The position numbers and the translations under genes are program-made. Below, piece after piece: positions 31,012 to 40,772 of a stretch of 42,120 bases of DNA; the stretch's first letter is position 1, and each line of letters begins with the position of its first letter. The notes under the pieces are model-generated. The model was not told the origin of the DNA. It was given only the letters and a program-made list of their open reading frames with translations, and did no database searches. Source of the stretch: Azoarcus sp. (GTDB taxonomy: Bacteria; Pseudomonadota; Gammaproteobacteria; Burkholderiales; Rhodocyclaceae). The DNA is taken from contig JAITMK010000033.1 in assembly GCA_031277415.1 (NCBI GenBank), forward strand, positions 1-42,120, in the 5' to 3' direction.

Positions 31012-31788
31012 ATGATTCCATTTCGCGTGGTCATTCCGGCGCGTCATGCGTCCACCCGTCTCCCCGGCAAACCGCTTGCCGATATCGGCGGCCGTCCGAT
31101 GGTGCTCAGAGTGCTGGATCGTGCGCTGGATTCCGGCGCGGAAGAAATCTGGGTTGCGGTCGATCATCAGGCCGTCTTCGACGTGGTGCATGCTGCGGGA
31201 GGCAGAGTGCTGATGACCCGCGCGGACTGCCCGAGCGGAACGGAGCGCCTTGCCGAAGTTGCTGAAACCCTGGGTTGGCGTGACGACGAGATCGTGGTCA
31301 ACGTGCAGGGCGATGAACCTCTGATCGACCCCGGCCTGATTGCTGCCGTTGCCAGGGAACTGGCTGCCGACGCCGATGCGGCTATCGCTACCGCCGCGCA
31401 TCCGCTCAGGGATGCGGATGAGGCATTCAACCCGAACGTCGTCAAGGTTGTGTGCGATGCGCGTGGCCGCGCCCTGTATTTTTCCCGTGCCCCGATTCCG
31501 TGGGCGCGGGACGAATGGACTGGAGTTCGGCAGGGCCACGATTTGCTGTTGCCGGAGGGGCTTCCGGTCTTGCGCCATGTCGGGCTTTACGCATACCGCG
31601 TCGGTTTTCTGCGCCGTTACGCCACGTTGGCCCCTGCGGCCATCGAACAATGGGAGTCGCTCGAACAATTGCGCGCACTCTGGCACGGTTATCCGATCCG
31701 GGTGTTGACGCTCGATGCCGCCCCGCCCGGCGGGGTCGATACCGAGGAAGATCTGGCGCGTGTCAGGGCGGTTTTTGCATGTCAATGA
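31012..31788 (+). CDS. kdsB: 3-deoxy-manno-octulosonate cytidylyltransferase
   Basis: [39 protein letters not shown]. Confidence 0.97.
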   Translation: MIPFRVVIPARHASTRLPGKPLADIGGRPMVLRVLDRALDSGAEEIWVAVDHQAVFDVVHAAGGRVLMTRADCPSGTERLAEVAETLGWRDDEIVVNVQGDEPLIDPGLIAAVARELAADADAAIATAAHPLRDADEAFNPNVVKVVCDARGRALYFSRAPIPWARDEWTGVRQGHDLLLPEGLPVLRHVGLYAYRVGFLRRYATLAPAAIEQWESLEQLRALWHGYPIRVLTLDAAPPGGVDTEEDLARVRAVFACQ

Positions 31789-31904
31789 TGGTTGTATTTG
31801 GCATTTTTCAACCCCCTTCCTCATCGGGGAACCGGAACTTCGGAATGCTTTGGATTTGACCGCTACCCGCGACAGGGGTTAACTTTCGCTTTTTGGTCGT
31901 CGAC

Positions 31905-31932
31905 GGCCGCCGTGATGGCGGCTGACTTTTTT
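31905..31932 (+). terminator. Possible terminator/attenuator upstream of adk
   Basis: gccgcc-gtgat-ggcggc stem followed by tgactttttt. Confidence 0.55.
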
Positions 31933-31934
31933 AA

Positions 31935-32612
<678 letters not shown>

Positions 32613-32625
32613 GCCACATCCGGCG

Positions 32626-34170
32626 TTATTGCACTGCCCGGCGGCGGAAATCGCGCGGACGCAGACCGAGCGCGAACAATGCGCCGAAATAGCTCACCGC
32701 CCCGGCCACGACAATCCCTGACAAATGCAGTACGCGGCTTGCGCCGCCCGGCGCCAGCCACGTTTCGGTCGTGCCTGTGACAAACCACAGCACCGCACCC
32801 ATAACGGCCAGCGCTGCGAATAGCCGGAACGCAAAGCGCCCCCATCCGGGTTGAGGAACATAGACCTTGCGCCGCCTCAGCCCGACATAGAGCAAGCTGG
32901 CGTTGAGGCAGGCAGCAAGCCCGATGGACAGAGCCAGCCCCGCGTGATTGAGTTTGAACACCCAGACGAAAACGATATTCATCAACTGGGTGGCGACAAG
33001 AGCAAAAATGGCAATTTTCACCGGGGTGCGGATGTCCTGCCGGGCATAAAAGCTGGGAGCCAGCACCTTGACCAGAATCAGGCCGGCCAAACCCACGCTG
33101 TACGCCAATAACGCTTCGCGGACGCGAAGCACATCATCGGGAGTGAATTCGCCGCGCAGGAACAACGTAGAAATAAGCGGAACGGCGAGAATTGCCAGCG
33201 CCAGCATGGCGGGCAAGGTCAGGAGCAGGGTCAGACGCAGCCCCCAATCGAGCAGTGAAGAAAATTCTTCCATGCGCGCATCGGTATGGAGCTTGGCGAG
33301 GCTCGGCAGGAGAATCGTCCCCAGGGCGACGCCGAGCAGACCGGAAGGAAACTCCATGAGACGATCAGCGTAGTAAAGCCACGATACGCTGCCCTCGGGG
33401 AAAAACGAAGCAATCATTTTATTGATAAGCAGCGACAACTGGGCGACCGATACCCCCAGAACGGCCGGGCCCATCAAGGCGAGGATGCGGCGTACTCCAG
33501 GAAAGGAAGGATCGAACTTTGGCCGCGGCAGCATGCCGATTTTCATCAAGGGCCGTATTTGCAGCAACAGTTGCAGTACGCCGCCAAGGAATACCCCCCA
33601 GCCCAAAGCCAGCATGGGGCGCTCAAAATACGGTGCGGCGAACAACCCCATGCCGATGAGCGCGATGTTGAGCAATGATGGGGTAAAAGCCGGGATGATA
33701 AAGCGGTTCCATGTGTTGAGAATGCCTGCCGCGAGCGACACCAACGCGATGAACAGGATGTACGGGAACATGATGCGGGTCAGTTCGACCGTCAGGGCAA
33801 ACTTGTCCGCATCCTCGTAGAAACCGGGCGCCACGACGCGAATGAGATAAGGCGCGCCGAGCACGCCGAGCAAGGAAACTCCCGCAACGACCAACGTGAG
33901 CAAGGTGGCAACCCGGTCGACCAAGGCGCGGGTAGCTTCGGTGCCCTGCTTGTTCTTGTATTCGGCCAGAATGGGGACATACGCTTGCGAAAACGCCCCT
34001 TCCGCAAACAGACGACGCAGGAGATTGGGAAGCGAGAACGCGATGGCAAAAGCATCGGTTGCTGCTTTTGCGCCGAATACGCTGGCAATGACAGCATCGC
34101 GGACATACCCCAGGATGCGCGACATCAGGGTCATGCCGCTTACGGTAAAAAGGGAACGAAGAAGATTCAT
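32626..34170 (-). CDS. murJ: Lipid II flippase MurJ
   Basis: 514 aa, multi-TM; MNLLRSLFTVSGMTLMSRILGYVRDAVIASVFGA, LPNLLRRLFAEGAFSQAYVPIL. Confidence 0.97.
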   Translation of the reverse strand: MNLLRSLFTVSGMTLMSRILGYVRDAVIASVFGAKAATDAFAIAFSLPNLLRRLFAEGAFSQAYVPILAEYKNKQGTEATRALVDRVATLLTLVVAGVSLLGVLGAPYLIRVVAPGFYEDADKFALTVELTRIMFPYILFIALVSLAAGILNTWNRFIIPAFTPSLLNIALIGMGLFAAPYFERPMLALGWGVFLGGVLQLLLQIRPLMKIGMLPRPKFDPSFPGVRRILALMGPAVLGVSVAQLSLLINKMIASFFPEGSVSWLYYADRLMEFPSGLLGVALGTILLPSLAKLHTDARMEEFSSLLDWGLRLTLLLTLPAMLALAILAVPLISTLFLRGEFTPDDVLRVREALLAYSVGLAGLILVKVLAPSFYARQDIRTPVKIAIFALVATQLMNIVFVWVFKLNHAGLALSIGLAACLNASLLYVGLRRRKVYVPQPGWGRFAFRLFAALAVMGAVLWFVTGTTETWLAPGGASRVLHLSGIVVAGAVSYFGALFALGLRPRDFRRRAVQ

Positions 34171-34316
34171 GAAGAGCGGCTTTTACCGTGCTTTCAGAAA
34201 GAAAAACGGCATGATAGCCGTTTGGCGCACGATTGGGAGGTTCTTGCTTGTTGCGTTCTTTGATGCGAGCAATTAGAATCGACCCCTTTCATTTTTACCA
34301 CACAGCAGGATTTCCT

Positions 34317-34580
34317 ATGGCCAACTCGGCACAAGCCCGCAAACGCGCACGTCAGGCGGTTGCAGCCAATGCTCACAACGCGAGCCTGCGTTCGCGCCTG
34401 CGCACGGCGATCAAGGCAGTGCGCAAGGCCGTCGCCAGTGGCGACAAAGCATCTGCGCAAACCGTCTATCGTTCTTCGACAAGCGTCATCGACAACATCG
34501 CCGACAAGAACATCATCCACAAAAACAAGGCCGCCCGGCACAAGAGCCGCCTGTCGGCAGCGATCAAGGCAATGGCCTGA
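34317..34580 (+). CDS. rpsT: 30S ribosomal protein S20
   Basis: [39 protein letters not shown]...[19 protein letters not shown]. Confidence 0.97.
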   Translation: MANSAQARKRARQAVAANAHNASLRSRLRTAIKAVRKAVASGDKASAQTVYRSSTSVIDNIADKNIIHKNKAARHKSRLSAAIKAMA

Positions 34581-34603
34581 AGCGTCACCCGGGGCCGGAT
34601 GTC

Positions 34604-34867
34604 ATGACTTCCCCAAACCTGACCGAAGAAATCACCGGCAAGATTGACGAACTCTGCGAGCGCCTTTCCGGACTCGCAGCCAATAATCCTGTCCGCAGCC
34701 TCGAGAAAAATGTCAAGGCTGCTTTTGCGTGCGCAACCAGCAAACTCGATCTCGTCTCCCGCGAGGAGTTCGATGTACAACGCGACCTGCTGCTCAAAGC
34801 GCTCGACAGAGTGGCCGAACTGGAAGCCCGCGTGGCCGCGCTTGAGGCCGGGAAGCAGGCTTCCTGA
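34604..34867 (+). CDS. ubiK: Ubiquinone biosynthesis accessory factor UbiK (BMFP/YqiC family)
   Basis: 87 aa; NPVRSLEKNVKAAFACATSKLDLVSREEFDVQRDLLLKALDRVAELEARVAALE. Confidence 0.92.
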   Translation: MTSPNLTEEITGKIDELCERLSGLAANNPVRSLEKNVKAAFACATSKLDLVSREEFDVQRDLLLKALDRVAELEARVAALEAGKQAS

Positions 34868-34870
34868 GCC

Positions 34871-34927
34871 AACCCGACCCCGTTTGGGTTTTCTACACAA
34901 CGTAGGGGCGAAAAATTTTTCGCCCCT
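34871..34927 (+). terminator. Terminator region after ubiK: small hairpin plus 24-bp perfect palindrome
   Basis: aaccc...gggttttc hairpin, then aggggcgaaaaatttttcgcccct (34904-34927). Confidence 0.65.
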
Positions 34928-34944
34928 GTGTCGTTTACGTGACG
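34925..34944 (+). repeat. 20-bp direct repeat, left flank of accessory island
   Basis: cctgtgtcgtttacgtgacg, identical to 41226-41245. Confidence 0.9.
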
Positions 34945-34998
34945 TTACTTCGGTAGTGTCCCAGTTTGAAACGACAGTCAGATCTATCATCTGCGCCT

Positions 34999-35361
34999 CT
35001 ACATCCACTCAGCCGATAATGCCTCGGCCTGTTGCAACACCATCTGTACCGCCGTTTCCTGCAAATCGGGCGGGTAGCCGTATTTGCGCAGGATTCGCTT
35101 GACCAGCACGCGCATCCGGGCGCGCGCCGAATCGCGGTGAGCCCAATCCACGGAGACGTTGCTTTTCAAGCTGACCAGCAGTTCATGGGCGATGATCTTG
35201 AGTTTGTCATCGCCCATGAGTTGCACTGCCGATTCGTTTTCGGCCAAAGCATCGTAGAAAGCGATTTCCTCGTCGCTGGTGGTGGCGTAGCCCAAGCCGC
35301 CAAGTTGTTCCAGCAGGGCTTGTTCGATGTCGGCTTCGGAGAGGAGGTCCATCAGCTGCAC
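34999..35361 (-). pseudogene. Reduced type I restriction subunit HsdR: N-terminal ~25 aa joined in frame to C-terminal ~90 aa (catalytic and motor domains missing)
   Basis: [27 protein letters not shown] (HsdR N-terminus-like) directly followed by [85 protein letters not shown] (HsdR C-terminus-like). Confidence 0.75.
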
Positions 35362-35377
35362 ACCTTGTTGCCTGTTG

Positions 35378-35653
35378 TCATTCGGCCGCTTTCTTTAGTC
35401 CCAATACCTGCGGGCTATGATCCAGAATGTCATGCTCACCGATCCGATAAAACGACGCCAGCGCATCTTTGTCGATGGTGATAGACAAGTCGTCATGGCG
35501 AATATCATAGTCAATGAACTCGCCATTGTCTGTGTAGACGCGAAAGGCGAAGCCGCCGCCCCCAAGGCGAATGAGCATTCCTTGCACACCCTCGGCGGGT
35601 GTCACTTGGGCCACCTTATTGCCGTAGTAGTAATTGGTTTTGCTTTCTGTCAT
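35378..35653 (-). CDS. Small hypothetical protein in the island
   Basis: 91-aa [64 protein letters not shown]; same strand, between AlbA_2 gene and reduced hsdR. Confidence 0.6.
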   Translation of the reverse strand: MTESKTNYYYGNKVAQVTPAEGVQGMLIRLGGGGFAFRVYTDNGEFIDYDIRHDDLSITIDKDALASFYRIGEHDILDHSPQVLGLKKAAE

Positions 35654-35677
35654 GGCGTTATCCGTCTGGAAAAAATA

Positions 35678-37054
35678 TCAGTGTGGTTTCGTGTCCTTAC
35701 TGTCCAAAACCTGCCAGTGGCCGCCCTTGTCCGGACCGATGCGTTGCAGGCGGCCTGCCTCGCGCAGTTTGCGAATGGCGCGCTCCACGGCGCTTGCGGA
35801 CTTGCCCAACCGCGACGCTAATTCACGAAAGGACAAGGTAGGCGTCTCGCGCAACAGACCCAAGATAAGGTCGGGTGTTTTCTCCGGCGTTTTCTCCGGC
35901 GTTTTCTCCGGCGTTTGCACCTCCTCTGTCGGCCATCCCCGTGCGACCCGCGCCGCAAGCACATCAAACGTCACCACCACCGCACCCGCCCGTGCCGTGA
36001 TGACTGGCGGTTCCAACCCCGCCTCGCGCATCAGCCGCGTGATCTTCAAGGTGCCGCGTCCCCACGTTTCGATGATGCCACGCCGGTAGAATGCCTGCGC
36101 GATCAGCGGATTCCAGGGCTTCGATTCATGTTCGTGCAGCAGCTTTTCGGGGGTCAGGCCGAAGTGCAGGTCGCCGATGGAGATGATTTCCAGCCGGTCA
36201 TCATACAGCGCCACGCCGACCGACCCGGCGCCCGTGGCGTAATCCCGATGCACGAAAGCATTGGCCAGCGCCTCGCGCAGGGCCTCCACCGGAAACAGCG
36301 GAATATCCTCGCGCTCCATGCGGTCGGGCAAGATCCGGCTGGCGATGGGCAAGGATTCGATGAGAAAACGCTCCGCCCGCCGCATCAGCGCAAACGCATT
36401 GCCGTGGAACTGCCGGTTATCCAGAAACTCATCGCGCGTCGTGCCCTTGAAGCGCGCCACCTTCAGCAACAGGTGCGGAAAGTCGGGCAACATGTCTTCG
36501 TCCTTGCAGAACAGCACCACCGCCGCGCGCGATAGCTGGCCGTCCTGCGTCAACAGCCGCATACCCCGCAAAATATCCATCAGCTCGCGTGTGCCGGGGT
36601 CATCCATGCGTCCCCGGCGGATGGCTTCATTCAGAGTCTGAATCATCTCCCGTTCATCCAGCCGCGATACATCCCAGCCCCGGGCAGCCTGGTTTTCCCA
36701 CCGCTCATGCGCGTGCAATTCTTCCAGCGTCTGGTCGCTGACCGATTGGCCGACCGCCTTGCCCGCAGGCGTCACCCCGAACAGCACGCGCCCGCCTTCA
36801 CCGTTGGCGAAGGCGCAGAGCGTGCGGCAGGCGCGGTCTTTTTCGGCGGTGGATTTTTTGAATTCCACGGTGGGGGATTCGCTGGGGGTGAGCCAATCAA
36901 CAAAGGGAAAGCCTGCAAAACCCCTTCTGTCATTCTGCGCGCAGCGAAGCGAAGTCGCAGAATCCAGACGTCGCATAGATCCTGCGACTTCGCGCAGGAT
37001 GACAAGCGGTGGGTAATAGGGTAATGCAGAGTTTCCAAAGGGTAATGCAGTCAT
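35678..37054 (-). CDS. AlbA_2/RecG-like ATP-binding protein associated with type I R-M loci; N-terminus contains a dispersed repeat, AlbA_2 domain apparently shortened
   Basis: [58 protein letters not shown] then [10 protein letters not shown]-terminal [47 protein letters not shown] and [19 protein letters not shown]. Confidence 0.8.
   Translation of the reverse strand: MTALPFGNSALPYYPPLVILREVAGSMRRLDSATSLRCAQNDRRGFAGFPFVDWLTPSESPTVEFKKSTAEKDRACRTLCAFANGEGGRVLFGVTPAGKAVGQSVSDQTLEELHAHERWENQAARGWDVSRLDEREMIQTLNEAIRRGRMDDPGTRELMDILRGMRLLTQDGQLSRAAVVLFCKDEDMLPDFPHLLLKVARFKGTTRDEFLDNRQFHGNAFALMRRAERFLIESLPIASRILPDRMEREDIPLFPVEALREALANAFVHRDYATGAGSVGVALYDDRLEIISIGDLHFGLTPEKLLHEHESKPWNPLIAQAFYRRGIIETWGRGTLKITRLMREAGLEPPVITARAGAVVVTFDVLAARVARGWPTEEVQTPEKTPEKTPEKTPDLILGLLRETPTLSFRELASRLGKSASAVERAIRKLREAGRLQRIGPDKGGHWQVLDSKDTKPH
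35877..35916. repeat. 12-bp tandem repeat encoding (TPEK)n
   Basis: gttttctccggc x3 plus partial; protein [15 protein letters not shown]. Confidence 0.9.
36913..37036 (+). repeat. Dispersed ~125-bp repeat, copy 3, overlapping the 5' end of the AlbA_2 ORF
   Basis: ctgcaaaaccccttctgtcattctgcgcgcagcgaagcgaagtcgcagaatcc...gatcctgcgacttcgcgcaggatgac...taatgcagagtttcc. Confidence 0.9.
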
Positions 37055-37824
37055 GCAGCCAAAGCCTCACGCACCTGCTCGCGCTCCGACCACAACACAG
37101 GCGTTAACTCGTAATTTCTCAGTGCATCCATGACCGAAGGCGAGACAGTTGAAACACTATCGTTCAGAATGGCGTATAAGCCCGATTCGGCAGACCGCGT
37201 TTCGCGTGTATCCAGCCATTTAAAAACAAGCGCTTCGGCAGCATCTTTTTTGGGATTGCTTATAGTTTGAATAATTCTCTCCGGCTCTTTTCTTGAGCGA
37301 GGAATAACGAAATCGAACATATGGTCATAGCCACTCTTGCCAGTGAACTTGACTTTTGGGGTATACCGAATATCAGCAAGGTCTAGCCATCCTGTCACAT
37401 CCTCATAGAAAAGATTGGCGACATAGGGTGAGGCCAGATAGAAAAGATCATTTACCGCGAGCATTGCCTGAACAAAGTTGTGTTTTTTCAAGGAGAAGTT
37501 TTCGGGCGTTGCTTTCAGTAACAGTTGTTCGCCATCAAGCTGAACGCCGAAGCCAGCCAATGTCATTTTCAGTAATTCTTGTCGCTTTGGGCTGTCGAGA
37601 GCGCAACCAGAATCAATCAGATCGTTGATGGTATATCCATCATCTGTGAGCACATAGCCATTGCCTTCCCGGCGGATGTAGAGTTGCAAACAATCGTTGT
37701 GACGATCCAAGTATGGCGTTGTCACTTGCACCCACTCTTCTCCGACTTGCCGAAGAACCGTTTTGTCCCTGAGCCATCGACTGTAGTCGTCGAGCAATTT
37801 TTTTACATCATCAAGCGCAATCAT
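37051..37824 (-). CDS. DUF1828/DUF1829-like protein
   Basis: 257 aa; [54 protein letters not shown]...[27 protein letters not shown]. Confidence 0.7.
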   Translation of the reverse strand: MIALDDVKKLLDDYSRWLRDKTVLRQVGEEWVQVTTPYLDRHNDCLQLYIRREGNGYVLTDDGYTINDLIDSGCALDSPKRQELLKMTLAGFGVQLDGEQLLLKATPENFSLKKHNFVQAMLAVNDLFYLASPYVANLFYEDVTGWLDLADIRYTPKVKFTGKSGYDHMFDFVIPRSRKEPERIIQTISNPKKDAAEALVFKWLDTRETRSAESGLYAILNDSVSTVSPSVMDALRNYELTPVLWSEREQVREALAA

Positions 37825-38264
37825 ATGAATAGCCCCTGGTTAATAATTGGCTTTCCTGAAATATTGCAGTAATCCATAAATATATCTAAAAGCTGGGATG
37901 CATTTGTAATCCCGTTGAAGGCGTTGGGCAACATGATCGCCCATTTGTCGCCATAGCCTTCACGATACAAATGCAAATGTGGGCAAGGCAATTCTTCCCC
38001 ATCGGGGTTTCTGTGCGGAGGCCCATCTAAATCCAATCGAGCAAGAATTACCGTCTTGCGCGCCCGCATTTGAAATGTATTCTTGGTCAACAAAATACGA
38101 CCCCGCGTGACATCAAGATTGAACTCTTCTCTACGATCCGTTGAATGCAAGAGAATACGTAACGCACCTCCAAGGCTTGGGAAATCAAAGCGATCCGTCC
38201 CAAAATAGAACTTATCCATCGCCAGAAGCGCATCTGCTTCATGCTGCGTCAACGTAAGTGTCAT
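37821..38264 (-). CDS. Uncharacterised protein (DUF6978-like), 4-nt overlaps with both neighbours
   Basis: 147 aa; [22 protein letters not shown]...[53 protein letters not shown]. Confidence 0.65.
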   Translation of the reverse strand: MTLTLTQHEADALLAMDKFYFGTDRFDFPSLGGALRILLHSTDRREEFNLDVTRGRILLTKNTFQMRARKTVILARLDLDGPPHRNPDGEELPCPHLHLYREGYGDKWAIMLPNAFNGITNASQLLDIFMDYCNISGKPIINQGLFI

Positions 38265-39507
38265 GTCACTGCCTCTGTGAAATTTTTTGACTTCTCCGGC
38301 TCAATTTTCCCCGAAATCAGCCTCGGTAACAGGGCGTCGCGCAGGGTGGCGAGCGTGGCGGCTTGCGCCGAGTTGTCAAATAGAGCTTTTTGCACAGAGC
38401 CAATGAAGTCAGTAAATGCTTGCACTGTAGCTTCGTCTGGAATAGTGAGTTTGAAATTTTGAAGTTGTCCGACCTCAACGCGCTGGCGACCGCTGGTACC
38501 GCTCATTGCTCGAATGGCATGTGTGCGAAAATCATCACGACGCGCCAAGATGTAGCCGAAGAATGGCGGGAGAGGTGGCTTGGGGCGTAGAACAATGAAC
38601 TCCGTTGATCCCCAACCAATTTGGTTTTCTTCAAGAAAATTCACAAATGCGGTTTTGCCGTTTTCGAGGCAGGGCGTGATACGTGCAAGTAGCGTGTCGC
38701 CGTTTGTAAATTTTGTGCCAGATGAAAACTCGCGCATCACGGGAGCGTCTGGCACAGCACCTGCGGTTGGAACGCTTGCCATATCGAGGTACGGAGCGAT
38801 GATACCTTTTTTAATTCACGCTTTGGGTTGATCTCGAATACTTCATCAAGTCTGCCAACCCGCCACTCCTTCGGAATCAAGCCCAATTCCGACTCCTGCA
38901 TGTTCTCTTGCGGCACGCCATCGAAATCCACGAACCAGGACTTGAACAGCGCGGCGGCGATGGCTTCCAGCGTGGCGTTGGTTTGACGCAGGTTGTCGAT
39001 GCGGTCGTCGAGGGAGCCGAGGATTTCAGCGATGGTACGTTGTTCTGCGAGCGGGGGAATATTGAGCGCCAACCGCTCAAGCGTTTGCAGGTTTATGTTG
39101 TCCTGAACGCTTCCCGTACCGACATGCTCATGCTGAATCTGCTGGCGCAGCGAGCGAAAAAGATACTCGATGAACCGAACATCCGCTTTTTTCTCGTCCG
39201 CGACAAAGCCAACTACACTGTCCGGGAAGCAGGCCGGATAGGTGAGGATCGCAGTCTCGGCGATGTTGGCTGCAATGGTAATTGCCATTGTGCCAGCAGG
39301 CCAAAGCCGACTTTGTGCAAGCCCGGCGTCACTGTAGGTCTGCGAGTGGCTGGTGATTCTTCCGTTTGCGGCTTTGATGTTGCCAGTTTGAATGAATGGA
39401 TATTCTCCGCCATAAAGATGGGGCGCGTTTCGTGGGCGGTGCCGAGAACGGCCTCTGTTTACCTCACCAAGCTCACCCAAGCGCACCTCCTGCCACTCAT
39501 ATGTCAT
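38261..39507 (-). CDS. hsdS: Type I restriction-modification specificity subunit HsdS, split by a -1 frameshift at 38806-38812
   Basis: 5' ORF 38737-39507 (MTYEWQEVRLGELGEVNRGRSRHRPRNAPHLYGG...NIPPLAEQRTIAEILGSLDDRIDNLRQTNATLEAIAAALFKSWFVDFDGV...FEINPKRELKK) and 3' ORF 38261-38782 (MASVPTAGAVPDAPVMREFSSGTKFTNGDTLLARITPCLENGK...LRDALLPRLISGKIE). Joining in the -1 frame at A_AAA_AAG restores one ~415-aa HsdS. Confidence 0.9.
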
Positions 39508-39534
39508 ATCTTGCCTCCACCAACTTCCTGCCGC

Positions 39535-39852
39535 TCATTCCTCGCCCTCCGAATCCTCATCCCAAAGCTCCCGATAGCTCTGCACATAGCCGACTGTCGC
39601 AACCGGGTCAATGGCATAATAATAACGGCAAAGCGCTTTGAAGAGTTTCAGCCCATCGGGCACACAGGCGAAGTCCAGCAAACCATCGAGCGTCGCTTCA
39701 ATTTCACGGACATCTTGCGAGCCTGAACGGATGATGCGCCCAATGATCGGCTCATATGCCCGCACAGCCCGATTCTGAAGTTCGCATAGTTGGGCGGCGA
39801 GGGGAGCTAATTCTGCGGCCAGAGATTTACGGGTAGGTTCTTCAGAAGTCAT
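39535..39852 (-). CDS. Small hypothetical protein of type I R-M locus
   Basis: 105 aa; AAQLCELQNRAVRAYEPIIGRIIRSGSQDVREIEATLDGLLDFACVPDGLKLFKALCRYYYAIDPVATVGYVQSYRELWDED, directly upstream of hsdS. Confidence 0.65.
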   Translation of the reverse strand: MTSEEPTRKSLAAELAPLAAQLCELQNRAVRAYEPIIGRIIRSGSQDVREIEATLDGLLDFACVPDGLKLFKALCRYYYAIDPVATVGYVQSYRELWDEDSEGEE

Positions 39853-39894
39853 ACCCCGTCCTTTTCAACTTGCCTCGAATCATTGCCATCCGTT

Positions 39895-40761
39895 TCATGT
39901 TTCCTCCCCTTCCACACTGCGATACGCCTGTTGCGGCGAGTTGGGCTTGTCGGGCAGTGTCATGGCAATGCGTTTTTCCGCCAGCAGTGGACGAAGGTAA
40001 TCTTGTCGAACGGTTTCGGCCTTGCGGTTGAGTAGCAAGGCCAACTCTTCAACGCGCCACGCCCGCAAGTGGCAGAGTTCGGCCACCAGTTCGCGTACTT
40101 GTTCTGGCGGGTGGCGCTGGCCTATACCGCCAACGCGGGCTGCCATCTGCCCTGGAAGCTCGTTCAACAGGGCATTTCTTTCCTTATCCAACTTACTGGA
40201 TAAGGAGTCGGACTTACTGGATAAGGCGTCGGACTTACTGGATAAGGAGCCTGACTTGCTAGATAAGTCCCCCATTCCCTCGTCCTGATCGTCAGACTCG
40301 CCGACCAATTTTTCAGTCGGCTGATACCAGGTGGCCGAGCCGCGTCCGCGCTGCGAGAGCAACCCGGCATCACGCAGCCGCCCCAAGGCGGCACTGGCGG
40401 CCAAGGTATCCACCTTGTTCAGGTTGCGGTAGCTGGCGTTGTCGATGGCGCCGATTTCCCGAGCCATGACCAGGGCGCGCGCTTCTTCGTTGCTGAGATG
40501 CAGGTCTTTGAAGCGGGCCAGCCAACGGATGTCGTCTTCGCCCAGAAAGTGATGAAAGGAGAACAAGGCGGTGAATTGATCCTGTTCGCGGTCGGATTCA
40601 AACAGGGGCGGCACAAGCCCGGCCTCATCCATGGCATCGCGGATGGTACGGATGCCGCTGCCTTTAGTTTCGGCAAACAAGGTTTCATGCAGCACTGCGG
40701 CGATGAGCGGGTTGCGTGGTACGGAGCTCAGTTCGCCGCCGTTGTTGTCGCGCTGTGCCAT
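39895..40761 (-). CDS. N-terminally truncated RecG-like/AlbA_2-family C-terminal module (winged-helix part)
   Basis: RNPLIAAVLHETLFAETKGSGIRTIRDAMDEAGLVPPLFESDREQDQFTALFSFHHFLGEDDIRWLARFKDLHLSNEEARALVMAREIGAIDNASYRNLNKVDTLAASAALGRLRDAGLLSQRGRGSATWYQP; no AlbA_2 or ATP-binding part upstream. Confidence 0.75.
   Translation of the reverse strand: MAQRDNNGGELSSVPRNPLIAAVLHETLFAETKGSGIRTIRDAMDEAGLVPPLFESDREQDQFTALFSFHHFLGEDDIRWLARFKDLHLSNEEARALVMAREIGAIDNASYRNLNKVDTLAASAALGRLRDAGLLSQRGRGSATWYQPTEKLVGESDDQDEGMGDLSSKSGSLSSKSDALSSKSDSLSSKLDKERNALLNELPGQMAARVGGIGQRHPPEQVRELVAELCHLRAWRVEELALLLNRKAETVRQDYLRPLLAEKRIAMTLPDKPNSPQQAYRSVEGEET
40191..40274. repeat. 21-bp tandem repeat x4 encoding (LSSKSDS)n
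   Basis: acttactggataaggagtcgg / acttactggataaggcgtcgg / acttactggataaggagcctg / acttgctagataagtccccca. Confidence 0.92.
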
Positions 40762-40772
40762 CGTGTTCTTTC

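Noticed and set aside
40191-40274. Possible CRISPR-like array from the 21-bp repeats
   Set aside because: Units are contiguous with no spacers and are in frame in a protein linker; no cas genes.
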